From Methylovirgula sp. (lineage in GTDB: Bacteria > Pseudomonadota > Alphaproteobacteria > Rhizobiales > Beijerinckiaceae): a DNA stretch of 64,000 nt. The stretch's first letter is position 1. Each line of letters starts with the position of its first letter. Made by a program: the position numbers and the translations under genes. The stretch lies in assembly GCF_037200945.1 (NCBI RefSeq), contig NZ_JBBCGP010000001.1:3656501-3720500 (forward strand), written 5' to 3'. A model generated the notes under the pieces. It did no database searches and had not been told where the DNA came from. It saw only the letters and a program-made list of their open reading frames with translations. Shown piece by piece: positions 1-8,379 of the stretch.

Positions 1-490
1 ACCGTCAATCCGTCCGGGAAACATTTTTCCAAGATGCTGAGCGAGATGAAGCCACGCTCGATGCCCCAGCCGAGGCGCCAACAGCACGGCCAACGAGCGG
101 TCTGCCGCAGTGACGAGCTCGGGGCCAATTCCAGCAGGCCTCCGCGTTTGACATCGGGCTTCATAATCTCGACGCGTTGTCCTGCGAGCTGCAACTTCCA
201 ATCGTCAGTCCTGGCGTTCGGAAAGTATTGGTCCAAATGCCGCCAGCCGGTGGCTCTCGGATTGAAGAACCGGCTCGATCAGATATTCCACAGGACCAAA
301 ATTATCTCGGGCGATTGAAAGCATCGCCCAACATTTGCCGGCCGGATTGACTCGAGTAAATCTAGCACGGATCCATGCTTTAAGAATTTACTTGAAAAGC
401 CTGCGTAATGCCCCGAAGAGCAACGAGTGCTTTCCGCCGATCACCCGAATGTCGAGGTAGGCTCCCGGCACAGGGCGAGTTACAGGCTTG
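1..490 (-). pseudogene. mqo: Malate:quinone oxidoreductase remnant (frameshifted, cut by window edge)
   Basis: On the minus strand, pieces of Mqo follow each other in the correct order but in different frames. A segment near 430-490 reads VPGAYLDIRVIGGKHSLLFG. It is followed in another frame by YAGFSSKFLKHGS and SIRPANVG (about 340-425), then NFGPVEYLIEPVLQS (about 255-310), then WKLQLAGQRVEIMK (about 160-210), then ELVTAADRSL with a degenerate alanine-rich stretch. These match the C-terminal half of the family (FSTKFLK, the DNFxLVxYL block, AGQRVQ). At least three frame changes are needed, and no start is visible upstream. The rest of the gene would lie left of the window. Intact Mqo is a peripheral membrane FAD enzyme oxidising malate to oxaloacetate with quinone as acceptor; this copy cannot encode it. 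The identification comes from motif recall, not a search. Confidence 0.75.
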
Positions 491-861
491 ATTCATCTAA
501 ACTCCACCATACCCATTTGATTTTACTAGTTTTGACGGCGTGTGCGTTCTCAATAGCTTTCGATCCCGCTGCTTAGAGCAGCACGGATGGTATTCAAATC
601 TTGCGGGCCCTCATAGACTTTAGCGGGGCGACGGTATCGACTTATGTTGGAAGTTTGGGCGAGTCATATCCCGCAATGAAACTTGGGGCATTGCCTTCCG
701 ATCGAAAGTGGCGTCGGCAACTCGCTGTGGCCGGACCATCCGCGGTCGGGACCCGATCATGGAGTTAGAATTGACAAGTCATGTGCGCATCACGGCTGGA
801 TGCAAATCGCATCGACGCAACCTTAATTTTGGCCGAACGTTGTTAAAGCTGGAGGACGATT
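491..861. other. Intergenic region, no gene recognised
   Basis: Between the mqo remnant and the small protein at 862 there is no reading frame with a convincing start, codon bias or known motif. It may hold decayed sequence from upstream of mqo and the promoter of the downstream small gene. Confidence 0.5.
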
Positions 862-1068
862 ATGACCAAATCGAACCCGTCTCTTGCCGCGGAAGCCGCT
901 AAACGCGACGCTGTGGACAAGGCAAAAGCTGCGACCAAGGCAAAGCCGGAGGACAGCGAACTCGACGAGGCGTTGGAAGAATCCTTTCCTGCAAGCGACC
1001 CGCCGTCGCAGACGCAGCCAGAGACCGGCGTTGGTACGCCGCCGACTACGCCGCGGAAAAAGCCCTAG
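862..1068 (+). CDS. Small acidic conserved protein with SFPASDPPS motif
   Basis: A 68-residue soluble protein. A GGAGG ribosome site sits six bases before the ATG, which supports this start. The N-terminal 35 residues are Ala/Lys/Asp rich and probably disordered or helical. Residues about 34-50 contain LDEALEESFPASDPPS, a motif that recurs in short proteins across Rhizobiales, usually of unknown function. The C-terminus is Pro/Thr rich. There is no signal peptide or membrane segment. It stands alone between the mqo remnant and a response regulator on the other strand, so context gives no function. Confidence 0.75.
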   Translation: MTKSNPSLAAEAAKRDAVDKAKAATKAKPEDSELDEALEESFPASDPPSQTQPETGVGTPPTTPRKKP

Positions 1069-1206
1069 CAGCGGCTGGCATTCTATACGACGAGACTTGT
1101 CGAAGAGCCGCGGTCCCACCCATAGGTCGGCAGTCTTGCTGGGTAGAGTTCTGAGAAGGACGTCGGCGCAGAATTCTTCCGCCGCCTCCGGGTTGCGGAG
1201 ACTGGG

Positions 1207-1566
1207 CTACGCCACAAGTTGAACTTCTTCAGCCTGAGCCAAAACCTGACGAACCGCCGCGGCGCGCGGTGGCTTGGAGATGAAAGCAAAGCGACGCCAG
1301 GCGGTCGGCAAAGCTAATGATTTGTCGCCCGTGAAAACGACCGGCACACCGCGCGCGGTCAACACAGACGCCAGCCCAAACGTCTCACCATCTGCGGCGT
1401 TAACATCAATGAAGGCGATGTCGAATCGCTCGCCCAAGACCTCGCTTGCGCCAGCCACGGAACGTTTGGCAATCACGGCAACCGAGGTGATGTCCGTCAG
1501 CACGCTTTCCAGCGCGATCCTCGCGACGACATCGTCTTCCACAATGAGAATGCGCAGCTTTTTCAT
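1207..1566 (-). CDS. Single-domain response regulator (CheY-like receiver)
   Basis: A 119-residue receiver domain with no output domain. Counting from the ATG at 1566 (GGAGG lies nine bases upstream), the acidic pocket is E10-D11-D12, the phospho-acceptor is D54 in FIDVNAADGE, the switch Thr is T79 in VVFTG, and the conserved Lys is K98 in ISKPP. All canonical residues are present, so it should be phosphorylatable. The frame stays open 30 codons further upstream, but that extension lacks receiver features. It is orphan here, although a hybrid kinase with its own regulator lies 1.5 kb away. It may act by protein-protein contact or as a phosphate sink. Confidence 0.88.
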   Translation of the reverse strand: MKKLRILIVEDDVVARIALESVLTDITSVAVIAKRSVAGASEVLGERFDIAFIDVNAADGETFGLASVLTARGVPVVFTGDKSLALPTAWRRFAFISKPPRAAAVRQVLAQAEEVQLVA

Positions 1567-1865
1567 GCCATGACCTCCGCGTCGATAGCGGTTAAACCAA
1601 GCGGGGCCTAAAAAGTTTCGCGGCGTGAAAACGCCGGCTTGTGCGCAATGGCACAAATCAAGTGGACCCGCTTCGCCCTCCGCTCAGTTCGGGACAATAG
1701 GCGTCCCATCCTGAACACAAGTTGAGGGGCCGATGAGTATGTCATTCATGTCTCAAACCTCCATCTGCCGACACAAATGCGCCGTCTTTGCCCTTCAAGT
1801 GCCGGTCTTCATCAATTTGACACGGAACTTGCAGGCCTGCGTTCGCAATGGCCAAAGGAGAAATG

Positions 1866-2123
1866 ATGCCGTTGAAGACCGATTCGATGATTAAAATCAA
1901 TATTCAGAAATTTGCCGGTGCCGCGCTTTTGCTGATCTCCGCTTGCGCTGTTTCATCGTCCGCCCAAGCCTTCACTTGCGATGATGTGCGCCATCTGACG
2001 TTTGCTGAACAAAATTATTATGCGAAGCTGCTCCACATCAGCGCCGTTGAGCGGCGCCAGATTTGGACGGCATGTTATCGCGACTATCGTCCGGGTCTGC
2101 AGGCACAATTGATTCGGCGCTAG
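1866..2123 (+). CDS. Small secreted protein of unknown function
   Basis: About 85 residues from the ATG at 1866, which has AAGGAG five bases upstream; in-frame ATGs at 1848 and 1863 are alternatives. The N-terminus carries lysines followed by a hydrophobic core (FAGAALLLISACAV) and an SSAQA-F cleavage-like site, so export to the periplasm is likely. The mature part, about 50 residues, has two Cys (FTCDD and WTACY) that could form a disulfide, and aromatic/basic residues. No family was recognised. It is convergent with the regulator gene that ends at 2145. Confidence 0.7.
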   Translation: MPLKTDSMIKINIQKFAGAALLLISACAVSSSAQAFTCDDVRHLTFAEQNYYAKLLHISAVERRQIWTACYRDYRPGLQAQLIRR

Positions 2124-2144
2124 GCCTCTGAATATCCGGGCGCC

Positions 2145-2840
2145 TCAGGCGTCCGTTGTGCGCCGCGGGCGTTTTTCTGAAATGCCGGCATCGGCCAGTA
2201 CAGCCGCAAAATCCACTTTCGCCAGTTGCATCGCTGCCATCGTGCGGCTGTGCACGTTGAGTTTGCGGAAAATTTCAGTGATATGCGCCTTCACCGTCGT
2301 CTCACCGACGCTGAGCTCATGCGCAATCTGCTTGTTGAGCTTGCCCTGCCGAAGCATCTCAAGCACGCGCAATTGCTGCGGGGTGAGGGTCTTCAGCCGC
2401 GCGGCAACCCCGACGCTATCATTGACGGGAGGCGTCTGATCAGGGGCATACCATTCCGGTACGTAAACCATGCCGTTCATGACATTACGAATCGCGGACG
2501 CCAACTCGGGCTTGCGAACCGATTTCGGAATAAAGCCCGCGACGCCGCAGGCGAGAGCCTCGGCAACGATACGGCTATCTTCAAGCCCTGAGACAATCAC
2601 GACCGGCAGCCGCGGACGCTGGCGCCGTAGGGCCAAAAGGCCCTCAAAGCCATGTGTGCCCGGCATCGAGAGATCGAGCAGCAGCAGGTCGATATTCTCT
2701 TCCGCCTCGAGAATTTTTCGTGCTTCGTCAATCGAGCTGGCTTCGAGAGTTTCCGCAACCGGAAATGCAAGATGAATGGCGTTCTGAAGCGCCTCGCGGA
2801 ACAGCGGGTGATCGTCAACGATTAAAAACCGCTCCAGCAT
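2145..2840 (-). CDS. Two-component response regulator, NarL/LuxR family
   Basis: 231 residues from the ATG at 2840 (FLIVDDHPLFREAL follows at once); in-frame starts upstream at 2891 and 2921 would add residues unlike the family. Receiver domain 1-120: D9/D10, phospho-acceptor D56 in LLLLDLSMPG, S84, K106. Linker 120-148. LuxR-type helix-turn-helix 150-210 with LTPQQLRVLEML and VGETTVKAHITEIFRKLNV. This domain order fits a DNA-binding transcription factor switched by phosphorylation. The hybrid histidine kinase gene lies just upstream on the same strand (stop at 3022), so the two probably form one pair. Target genes cannot be read from the sequence. Confidence 0.92.
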   Translation of the reverse strand: MLERFLIVDDHPLFREALQNAIHLAFPVAETLEASSIDEARKILEAEENIDLLLLDLSMPGTHGFEGLLALRRQRPRLPVVIVSGLEDSRIVAEALACGVAGFIPKSVRKPELASAIRNVMNGMVYVPEWYAPDQTPPVNDSVGVAARLKTLTPQQLRVLEMLRQGKLNKQIAHELSVGETTVKAHITEIFRKLNVHSRTMAAMQLAKVDFAAVLADAGISEKRPRRTTDA

Positions 2841-3021
2841 CGTGCGTCCCGACCGTTTTGCCTCCGAAAATGTAACATCTTGCGCAGGCATTGAAATCGG
2901 CTTTCTTCGAGAGCATGGCACAACGGCAAATCCTTGCCGTCGCCGCGAACTTCGCCATCATAGAAAGCACGGCCAACCGCGCCATTGGACTTTCGGCCAT
3001 TCGCACGAGCGCGGCGAAGCT

Positions 3022-4386
3022 TTACCTGCGCAAAAGGTGGGTGATGAGTGACCGCATCTCCGCCGGCTTCACCGGTTTCAGGAGCAACTCGCAGCGGGCC
3101 TCCTTGACAGCCTCGGCGACATCCGGTGTCCGGTCGGCCGTCAGGACGATGGCCGGCACCCCTTCACCGAAGACTTTGCGCAGGAGCCGCACGGACTTCA
3201 GCCCGACCTCGCCATTGTCGAGATGATAGTCGGCGAGAACGATATCGGGGGGCGGCCCACCAGCGAGATCGCTGGCCTCGCTGAAGTTGCGAACGGCCCT
3301 CGTTTCGCATCCCCATTGCCGCAGCAAGGTGATCATCCCCGCTGCGATGGCTTTATCGTTTTCGATAACCACTGCGCGGGCCGACAAATTCATTTGCCGG
3401 ATGGGTGATTGGATGGGTCCTCCAGGTTGGCGCGCCAGCGCCAAGGTCCTTGGGACCCGCAGGCCGAAGCACGAGCCACGCCCCTCGTAAGAGCGCAGAA
3501 AAATGTCGTGCTTAAGCGCCGCCGACATTCGGCGGACGATCGAAAGGCCAAGCCCGAAGCCAAGGCTTTTGCCCCGCTCGGAAGCTTCGCCGCGCTCGAA
3601 CTCCTGGAAAATCACTTCGCGCTCGGCATCAGCGATGCCTGGGCCCGTGTCATAAACCGCGACGCAGACCTCACGGCCTCGCGGCCGCGCACAAATCAGC
3701 ACATGGCCGGCTTCCGTATAGCGAACAGCGTTGGCGGCGAGGTTTTGTATAATACGCCGCAACATCAGCGGATCCGACATGACCCAGAAACGCGTCCGCC
3801 GGAAACGCAGCGTGATGCCTTTATCGACCGCCAACGGCAACAAGCCGCCAATGACCGAATTGAAAATCTCATTCAGATCGACGGGTTGGATTTTCGGCCG
3901 TAGCGCGCCAGTTTCAAGCCGCGACAGATCAAGCATCGTCCGCAGCAAATCTTCGACGATCGACAAGGCTTGATCGACCTGATCGACGAGCGGGGCGCCT
4001 GGCTGGCCTTCTTCTATTTCAGCGAGCGCCGACAATGTGAGCCGCGCCGCCTGCAACGGCTGCAGCACGTCGTGGCCAATTGCAGTGAAAAAACCCGTCT
4101 TGATCCGATTCGAGCGTTCGGCGCCGTCGCGCGCCTCTTTCAACTCCAGATTGGATCGCTCCAGCTCCACGAGCGTTGATTTCAGCTCTTCCGTGCGGGA
4201 TTTCGCTTCGCTGCCGAGGGCGATCACCGTCTGGAAAAGTGAGGCCGCATTCTCCGGCTGTTCCATCGCCCGTTCGACGCGTCGCATGAGCGCGCGATTG
4301 ATTTTCGTGAGTTTTTCAATGCGCCGCTCGGCGCTCTCGGCCTGCGGGAAGTTTTCGTCGACCTGGTTGAGATTGGCGAGCGTCAT
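3022..4386 (-). CDS. Hybrid sensor histidine kinase with C-terminal receiver
   Basis: 454 residues, no membrane segment. Residues 15-95 are a predicted coiled coil with no recognised sensor fold. The HisKA domain has the phospho-accepting His at about 105 in AIGHDVLQPLQAARL. The HATPase domain shows an N box near 215-219, DTGPGIA at 246-252 and GFGLGL at 276-281. A receiver follows at about 336-454 with D386 in VLADYHLDNG and K437. The HDxxQPL variant of the H box is typical of cytosolic hybrid kinases paired with LuxR-type regulators, several of which control alcohol oxidation in other proteobacteria; that link is only suggestive here. The likely partner is the regulator at 2145-2840, possibly by phosphorelay. 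Confidence 0.9.
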   Translation of the reverse strand: MTLANLNQVDENFPQAESAERRIEKLTKINRALMRRVERAMEQPENAASLFQTVIALGSEAKSRTEELKSTLVELERSNLELKEARDGAERSNRIKTGFFTAIGHDVLQPLQAARLTLSALAEIEEGQPGAPLVDQVDQALSIVEDLLRTMLDLSRLETGALRPKIQPVDLNEIFNSVIGGLLPLAVDKGITLRFRRTRFWVMSDPLMLRRIIQNLAANAVRYTEAGHVLICARPRGREVCVAVYDTGPGIADAEREVIFQEFERGEASERGKSLGFGLGLSIVRRMSAALKHDIFLRSYEGRGSCFGLRVPRTLALARQPGGPIQSPIRQMNLSARAVVIENDKAIAAGMITLLRQWGCETRAVRNFSEASDLAGGPPPDIVLADYHLDNGEVGLKSVRLLRKVFGEGVPAIVLTADRTPDVAEAVKEARCELLLKPVKPAEMRSLITHLLRR

Positions 4387-4491
4387 CGTCTCTCATTCCG
4401 TGCCGGGCGCGGGCGCGTCCAGCTTGGCGGGGCGCCAGCGTCGAAGCTATAAAAGTTTACAAACTGACGCAGGGGTTGTCCATGCGTAAGA

Positions 4492-6156
4492 TTACACCTC
4501 GATAACCAAGACATGAACCGCCGGCCTCTTGTTCCAGACGACGCCGACAGCGGCACGGACCGCCTTCTCGATCGCGACGGAAACGACGTTGGCGTCGCGG
4601 CGCTTCGGCCGGGGCAAAGACTCGAAGGTCTGAAACACGGCTGCATCGACCACCTCGTCGAGAGCGACTCCCGACGCGGTCTTCTCGGGCAAGCCGGTCA
4701 AGACCACATCAGGGACGCCGGCCATTTCGCCCTTTCGATCGATCGCCAGGGCAATCGTCACGATGCCCGCGAACGCGAGCCGCTGGCGCGCCTTGATCGA
4801 CTCGCCATCCAAGGGCACGAGAATGCTGCCATCGCGCGCAAGCTGGCCGTGCGGAACCTCGTCGATAATGGCAGGCGCGCCGGGCGCGAGGACGACAAGA
4901 TCGCCATTGCGCGCCTTCACAACAGTTTCTATGCCGCGCTCTGCCGCGAATACCGCATGTTCGCTAAGATGCAGCTCCTCGCCGTGTGCCGGCACGACGA
5001 TCCTCGGCCTGACCCATTCGTAAAACTGCGCGACTTCGCCACGGCGCGGATGACCCGAGGCATGGATCAGCGCGTTGCGGTCGGTGACCACTTCGACGCC
5101 CTGCCCGATCAGATTGTTGACGATGCGGCCAACCTCGCGCTCGTTGCCCGGAATGGTCCGCGACGAGAAGATCACCATATCGCCGGGCGACAGTTTTGCG
5201 ATGGGATGATCGTCAACGGCAATGCGCGCCATGGCGGCGCGCGGTTCGCCCTGGCTTCCTGTCGCGAGGATGACGATTTCCTCCCGCCGTAGCGTCGCAA
5301 AAGCCTCGCCCGACAGAAAAGGATCGACACCTTCAAGATAGCCGTTCTCGCGTGCAACATTGACGACGCGCTCCATTGCGCGTCCGAGCAGAACAACCCT
5401 GCGTCCCGCCGCTTTTGCAGCCAACGCCACCGCGCGGATACGCGCGACATTCGAGGCAAAGGTCGTGACGACGACACGCGCCGTCGCGCCACCGATCACC
5501 TCTGTCAGTGCCAGTGCCACTTCAGCCTCTGAAGGACTGATACCGTCGCGCAGAATATTGGTGGAATCGCAGACGAGCGCGAGGACGCCCTCATCGCCGA
5601 TCGCCGTCAGCCGCGCCGAATCCGTCGGCAAACCCAGCCCCGGCTCCGGATCGATCTTCCAATCGCCAGAGTGAACGACCGTGCCATGTGGCGTACGAAT
5701 CGCCAGCGCGCAGCTTTCGGGTATCGAATGCGCGACGGGGATCAATTCTACATCGAACGGATCAAGCGCGATGCGGCCGCCCTGCTTGACCGTCGAAATC
5801 TTGATGTCCGGCGCATCGGGAATGCCCTCGAGCCGTGCGGCGAGAAGCGCGGCGGCGAACGGTGTGGCGAAGACCGGACATTGAAAACGCGGCCAGAGTT
5901 CCGCGACAGCGCCAATATGGTCTTCGTGCGCGTGCGTGATGATCAGGCCAAGAAGATCGCGTTTGATTTTTTCGACAAAAGTGAGGTCCGGCAGAACGAT
6001 CTCGACACCGGCCTCATCGGAAAAAGCAATGCCGCAATCGACCATCAGCCATTTGCGCTTGTGTTGCGGACCGACGCCATAAAGGGCGACGTTCATGCCG
6101 ATTTCGCCAAGGCCGCCCAACGCCACGAAGACCAGTTCGCTTCCCGCTTCGTCCAT
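4492..6156 (-). CDS. rnj: Ribonuclease J
   Basis: 554 residues, the usual length for RNase J. This is a metallo-beta-lactamase/beta-CASP ribonuclease with 5'-3' exo- and endonuclease activity in mRNA decay and rRNA maturation. The zinc motif HAHEDHIGA is at about 75-83, with H75, H77, D79 and H80. The beta-CASP part carries VVTTFASNVARI and IHASGHPRRGE, and VVPAHGEELHL fits the late metal-binding His motif. It starts at MDEAGSELVFVALGGLGEIGMN, 13 bases after the birA stop, and closes the nuo-birA-rnj run, a common Rhizobiales arrangement. Confidence 0.94.
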   Translation of the reverse strand: MDEAGSELVFVALGGLGEIGMNVALYGVGPQHKRKWLMVDCGIAFSDEAGVEIVLPDLTFVEKIKRDLLGLIITHAHEDHIGAVAELWPRFQCPVFATPFAAALLAARLEGIPDAPDIKISTVKQGGRIALDPFDVELIPVAHSIPESCALAIRTPHGTVVHSGDWKIDPEPGLGLPTDSARLTAIGDEGVLALVCDSTNILRDGISPSEAEVALALTEVIGGATARVVVTTFASNVARIRAVALAAKAAGRRVVLLGRAMERVVNVARENGYLEGVDPFLSGEAFATLRREEIVILATGSQGEPRAAMARIAVDDHPIAKLSPGDMVIFSSRTIPGNEREVGRIVNNLIGQGVEVVTDRNALIHASGHPRRGEVAQFYEWVRPRIVVPAHGEELHLSEHAVFAAERGIETVVKARNGDLVVLAPGAPAIIDEVPHGQLARDGSILVPLDGESIKARQRLAFAGIVTIALAIDRKGEMAGVPDVVLTGLPEKTASGVALDEVVDAAVFQTFESLPRPKRRDANVVSVAIEKAVRAAVGVVWNKRPAVHVLVIEV

Positions 6157-6169
6157 TCACCTGTCCTGA

Positions 6170-6949
6170 CTAATGGCCGAGAACAACATCACCGGCCTCG
6201 ATCGCATGCGTGCCATTCGCCTCAGTGAGGAGCAAGCGGCCCGTCGCGTCGATTGATTGAAAGACGCCTTCGAATTCCCGCGTGGCTGTCCGCACCTTGA
6301 TCGGCGCGCCAACCCCAGCCGCAAGGCTTAACCACTCGGCGCGGATGGCGTCAAAGCCTTGTTCTAAAACGTGTAGCCCGCGCGCTATTTCCGCCGAGAG
6401 CAAAGCAAGAACATCCTCAGCTTTGTTGCGCACCGCATCCGTCTCGGCAAGTGCGGCGGCGGGATAAGGCAGATCTGCTGGACGCGACTGGCAATTAACA
6501 CCGAACCCGATGACGACAGCGTAAGCACCCGCGGAAAGCATACGACCCTCAACCAGGATGCCGGCGAGCTTTGCACCATCGAGCAGAATATCGTTGGGCC
6601 ACTTCACACGGATTCGTGAAACGTCGGACATGAGTATTTGCAACGCACGCGCCAGCGCGACGCCGGCGACGAAGCCAAGCTGTGGCGCGGAGCGCGGCTC
6701 GACGGCATCGATGAGCAAGAGACTCGCATAGAGATTGCCCGGCGGCGATTGCCATTGGCGACCGTGACGGCCACGGCCCGACGTCTGCGCACGAGCGACA
6801 ATCCAGGTGCGATCCGCGCCGTCTCGCGCCGCATCAAACGCAGCATCGTTGGTCGAGCCGATCGTTTGAAAGACGTGAAGCTGGTAGCCTGCAGCGAGCG
6901 CCGCATCAGCAAGAATGAACGTCTCGGCGGCTCCGGCGGAAAAGTTCAA
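6170..6949 (-). CDS. birA: Biotin--[acetyl-CoA-carboxylase] ligase
   Basis: 259 residues. It activates biotin with ATP and transfers it to the lysine of carboxylase carrier domains in the cytoplasm. Visible motifs are the biotin/AMP loop GRGRHGR at about 58-64, KWPNDIL at 116-122, and KLAGILVE further on. The N-terminal DNA-binding domain of E. coli BirA is absent, so this is a group I ligase without repressor function. The start appears to be TTG within TTGA, overlapping the nuoN stop by four bases; no later Met fits the domain. It is probably translated from the nuo transcript. Confidence 0.93.
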   Translation of the reverse strand: MNFSAGAAETFILADAALAAGYQLHVFQTIGSTNDAAFDAARDGADRTWIVARAQTSGRGRHGRQWQSPPGNLYASLLLIDAVEPRSAPQLGFVAGVALARALQILMSDVSRIRVKWPNDILLDGAKLAGILVEGRMLSAGAYAVVIGFGVNCQSRPADLPYPAAALAETDAVRNKAEDVLALLSAEIARGLHVLEQGFDAIRAEWLSLAAGVGAPIKVRTATREFEGVFQSIDATGRLLLTEANGTHAIEAGDVVLGH

Positions 6950-8379
6950 AACAGCGTCTTGGCGGCGGCGACCGTCGCTGCAAAGAAGGGCGCAGGATAG
7001 ACGAACATGAGCACAACAAAAATTCCCGCGACGGCGAGGACCACGCGCAAGACCGTCGGCGCTTTGTCAAACGCCGTCGCCGGTTCATCGAAATACATGA
7101 TCTTCACGATGCGCAGATAATAATAAGCCGCCACGACGCTGGTGACGAGGCCGATCACCGCGAGGCCGTAAAGATGCGCCCGCACCGCAGCGTCGAAGAC
7201 ATAAAATTTGGCGAAGAACCCCGCCAGCGGCGGAATACCGGCGAGTGAAAACATCAGCATCGATAAGAAGAACGCCATCGCCCCGTCGGAGCGCGCGAGT
7301 CCGGAAAGATCGCTGACGTTCTCGACCGGCTTGCCGCCCACCTGCATCGAAAGGATCGCCGCGAATGTGCCGAGAACCATGACGAGATAGATGCCGAGAT
7401 AGAACAAAACCGCCGCCACGCCATCCTGATTATGCGCAGCAAGACCGACGAGCGCGAAGCCGACATGGCCGATCGAAGAATAGGCCATCAACCGCTTGAA
7501 GCTCTGCTGTCCGATCGCGGCGAAAGAACCCAGCGCCATCGACAGGATCGAAATGAAGATAACGATCTGCTGCGATTGCACAGCAACGCCCGGAAAGGCG
7601 CTGATAATGACACGGACGGTGATCGCGAAGGCCGCGATCTTCGGCGCCGTCGCGAAAAAGGCCGTCACCGGCGTCGGCGCCCCCTGATAGACATCTGGTG
7701 TCCACATATGGAAGGGCACGGCGGAAATCTTGAAGGCCAATCCGGCCATCAGGAAGACGAGGCCAAACACGACGCCGAGCGACGGTATGCCCGTCACCGC
7801 CGAAGCGATCCCGGCGAACGAAACGGTGCCGGCGAAGCCATAGAGCAGCGACGCCCCGTAAAGGAGCATGCCGGACGAAAGCGCGCCGAGGACGAAATAT
7901 TTAAGGCCGGCTTCCGAGGCTTTCGCATCGTCGCGATGAAACGCCGCGATAACATAAAGCGCGAGCGACATCAGTTCGAGGCCGAGATAAAGCGCGATAA
8001 GTCCGTTCGCTGATATGAGCAAAGACATGCCAAGAGTCGAAAGCAATACAAGCACTGGAAATTCAAACTTGTTGATTTTTTCCTGCACAAGAAAATGATG
8101 CGAGATCAGCAGCGTCACGATCGAGCCGATATAACACATGCCCTTCGCGAAGCGCCCGAAGCCGTCGTCGATGAAAGCGCCACCGAACAGCACCGCATTC
8201 GCCTTGCCGCTGAAAAGCGACAAGAGCGCAAGGCCGAGGACGCCCACCGCGAGTTCCGTGATGATGAATTCGGCACGTTCGCGAATGGCACCGACCAGGA
8301 TCAGCGCCAGAACGCCGACGGTCAGGATTGCTTCAGGCAGGCAATGCGAAAGCGCGAAGGTAAAACCGAACGTACTCAT
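6946..8379 (-). CDS. nuoN: NADH-quinone oxidoreductase subunit N
   Basis: 477 residues, a polytopic antiporter-like membrane subunit of complex I with about 14 helices, one of three proton-pumping modules. Family signatures include the stretch from LISANGLIALYLGLELMSL (with the conserved Glu), KISAVPFHMWTPDVYQGAPT (the TM lysine and transporter motif) and KRLMAYSSIGHVGFAL. The ATG overlaps the nuoM stop as ATGA. It is the last nuo gene, followed by birA. Confidence 0.96.
   Translation of the reverse strand: MSTFGFTFALSHCLPEAILTVGVLALILVGAIRERAEFIITELAVGVLGLALLSLFSGKANAVLFGGAFIDDGFGRFAKGMCYIGSIVTLLISHHFLVQEKINKFEFPVLVLLSTLGMSLLISANGLIALYLGLELMSLALYVIAAFHRDDAKASEAGLKYFVLGALSSGMLLYGASLLYGFAGTVSFAGIASAVTGIPSLGVVFGLVFLMAGLAFKISAVPFHMWTPDVYQGAPTPVTAFFATAPKIAAFAITVRVIISAFPGVAVQSQQIVIFISILSMALGSFAAIGQQSFKRLMAYSSIGHVGFALVGLAAHNQDGVAAVLFYLGIYLVMVLGTFAAILSMQVGGKPVENVSDLSGLARSDGAMAFFLSMLMFSLAGIPPLAGFFAKFYVFDAAVRAHLYGLAVIGLVTSVVAAYYYLRIVKIMYFDEPATAFDKAPTVLRVVLAVAGIFVVLMFVYPAPFFAATVAAAKTLF

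Noticed and set aside
34..318. A 94-codon plus-strand frame at the left edge
   Set aside because: It is antisense to the mqo remnant, whose motifs explain the sequence.
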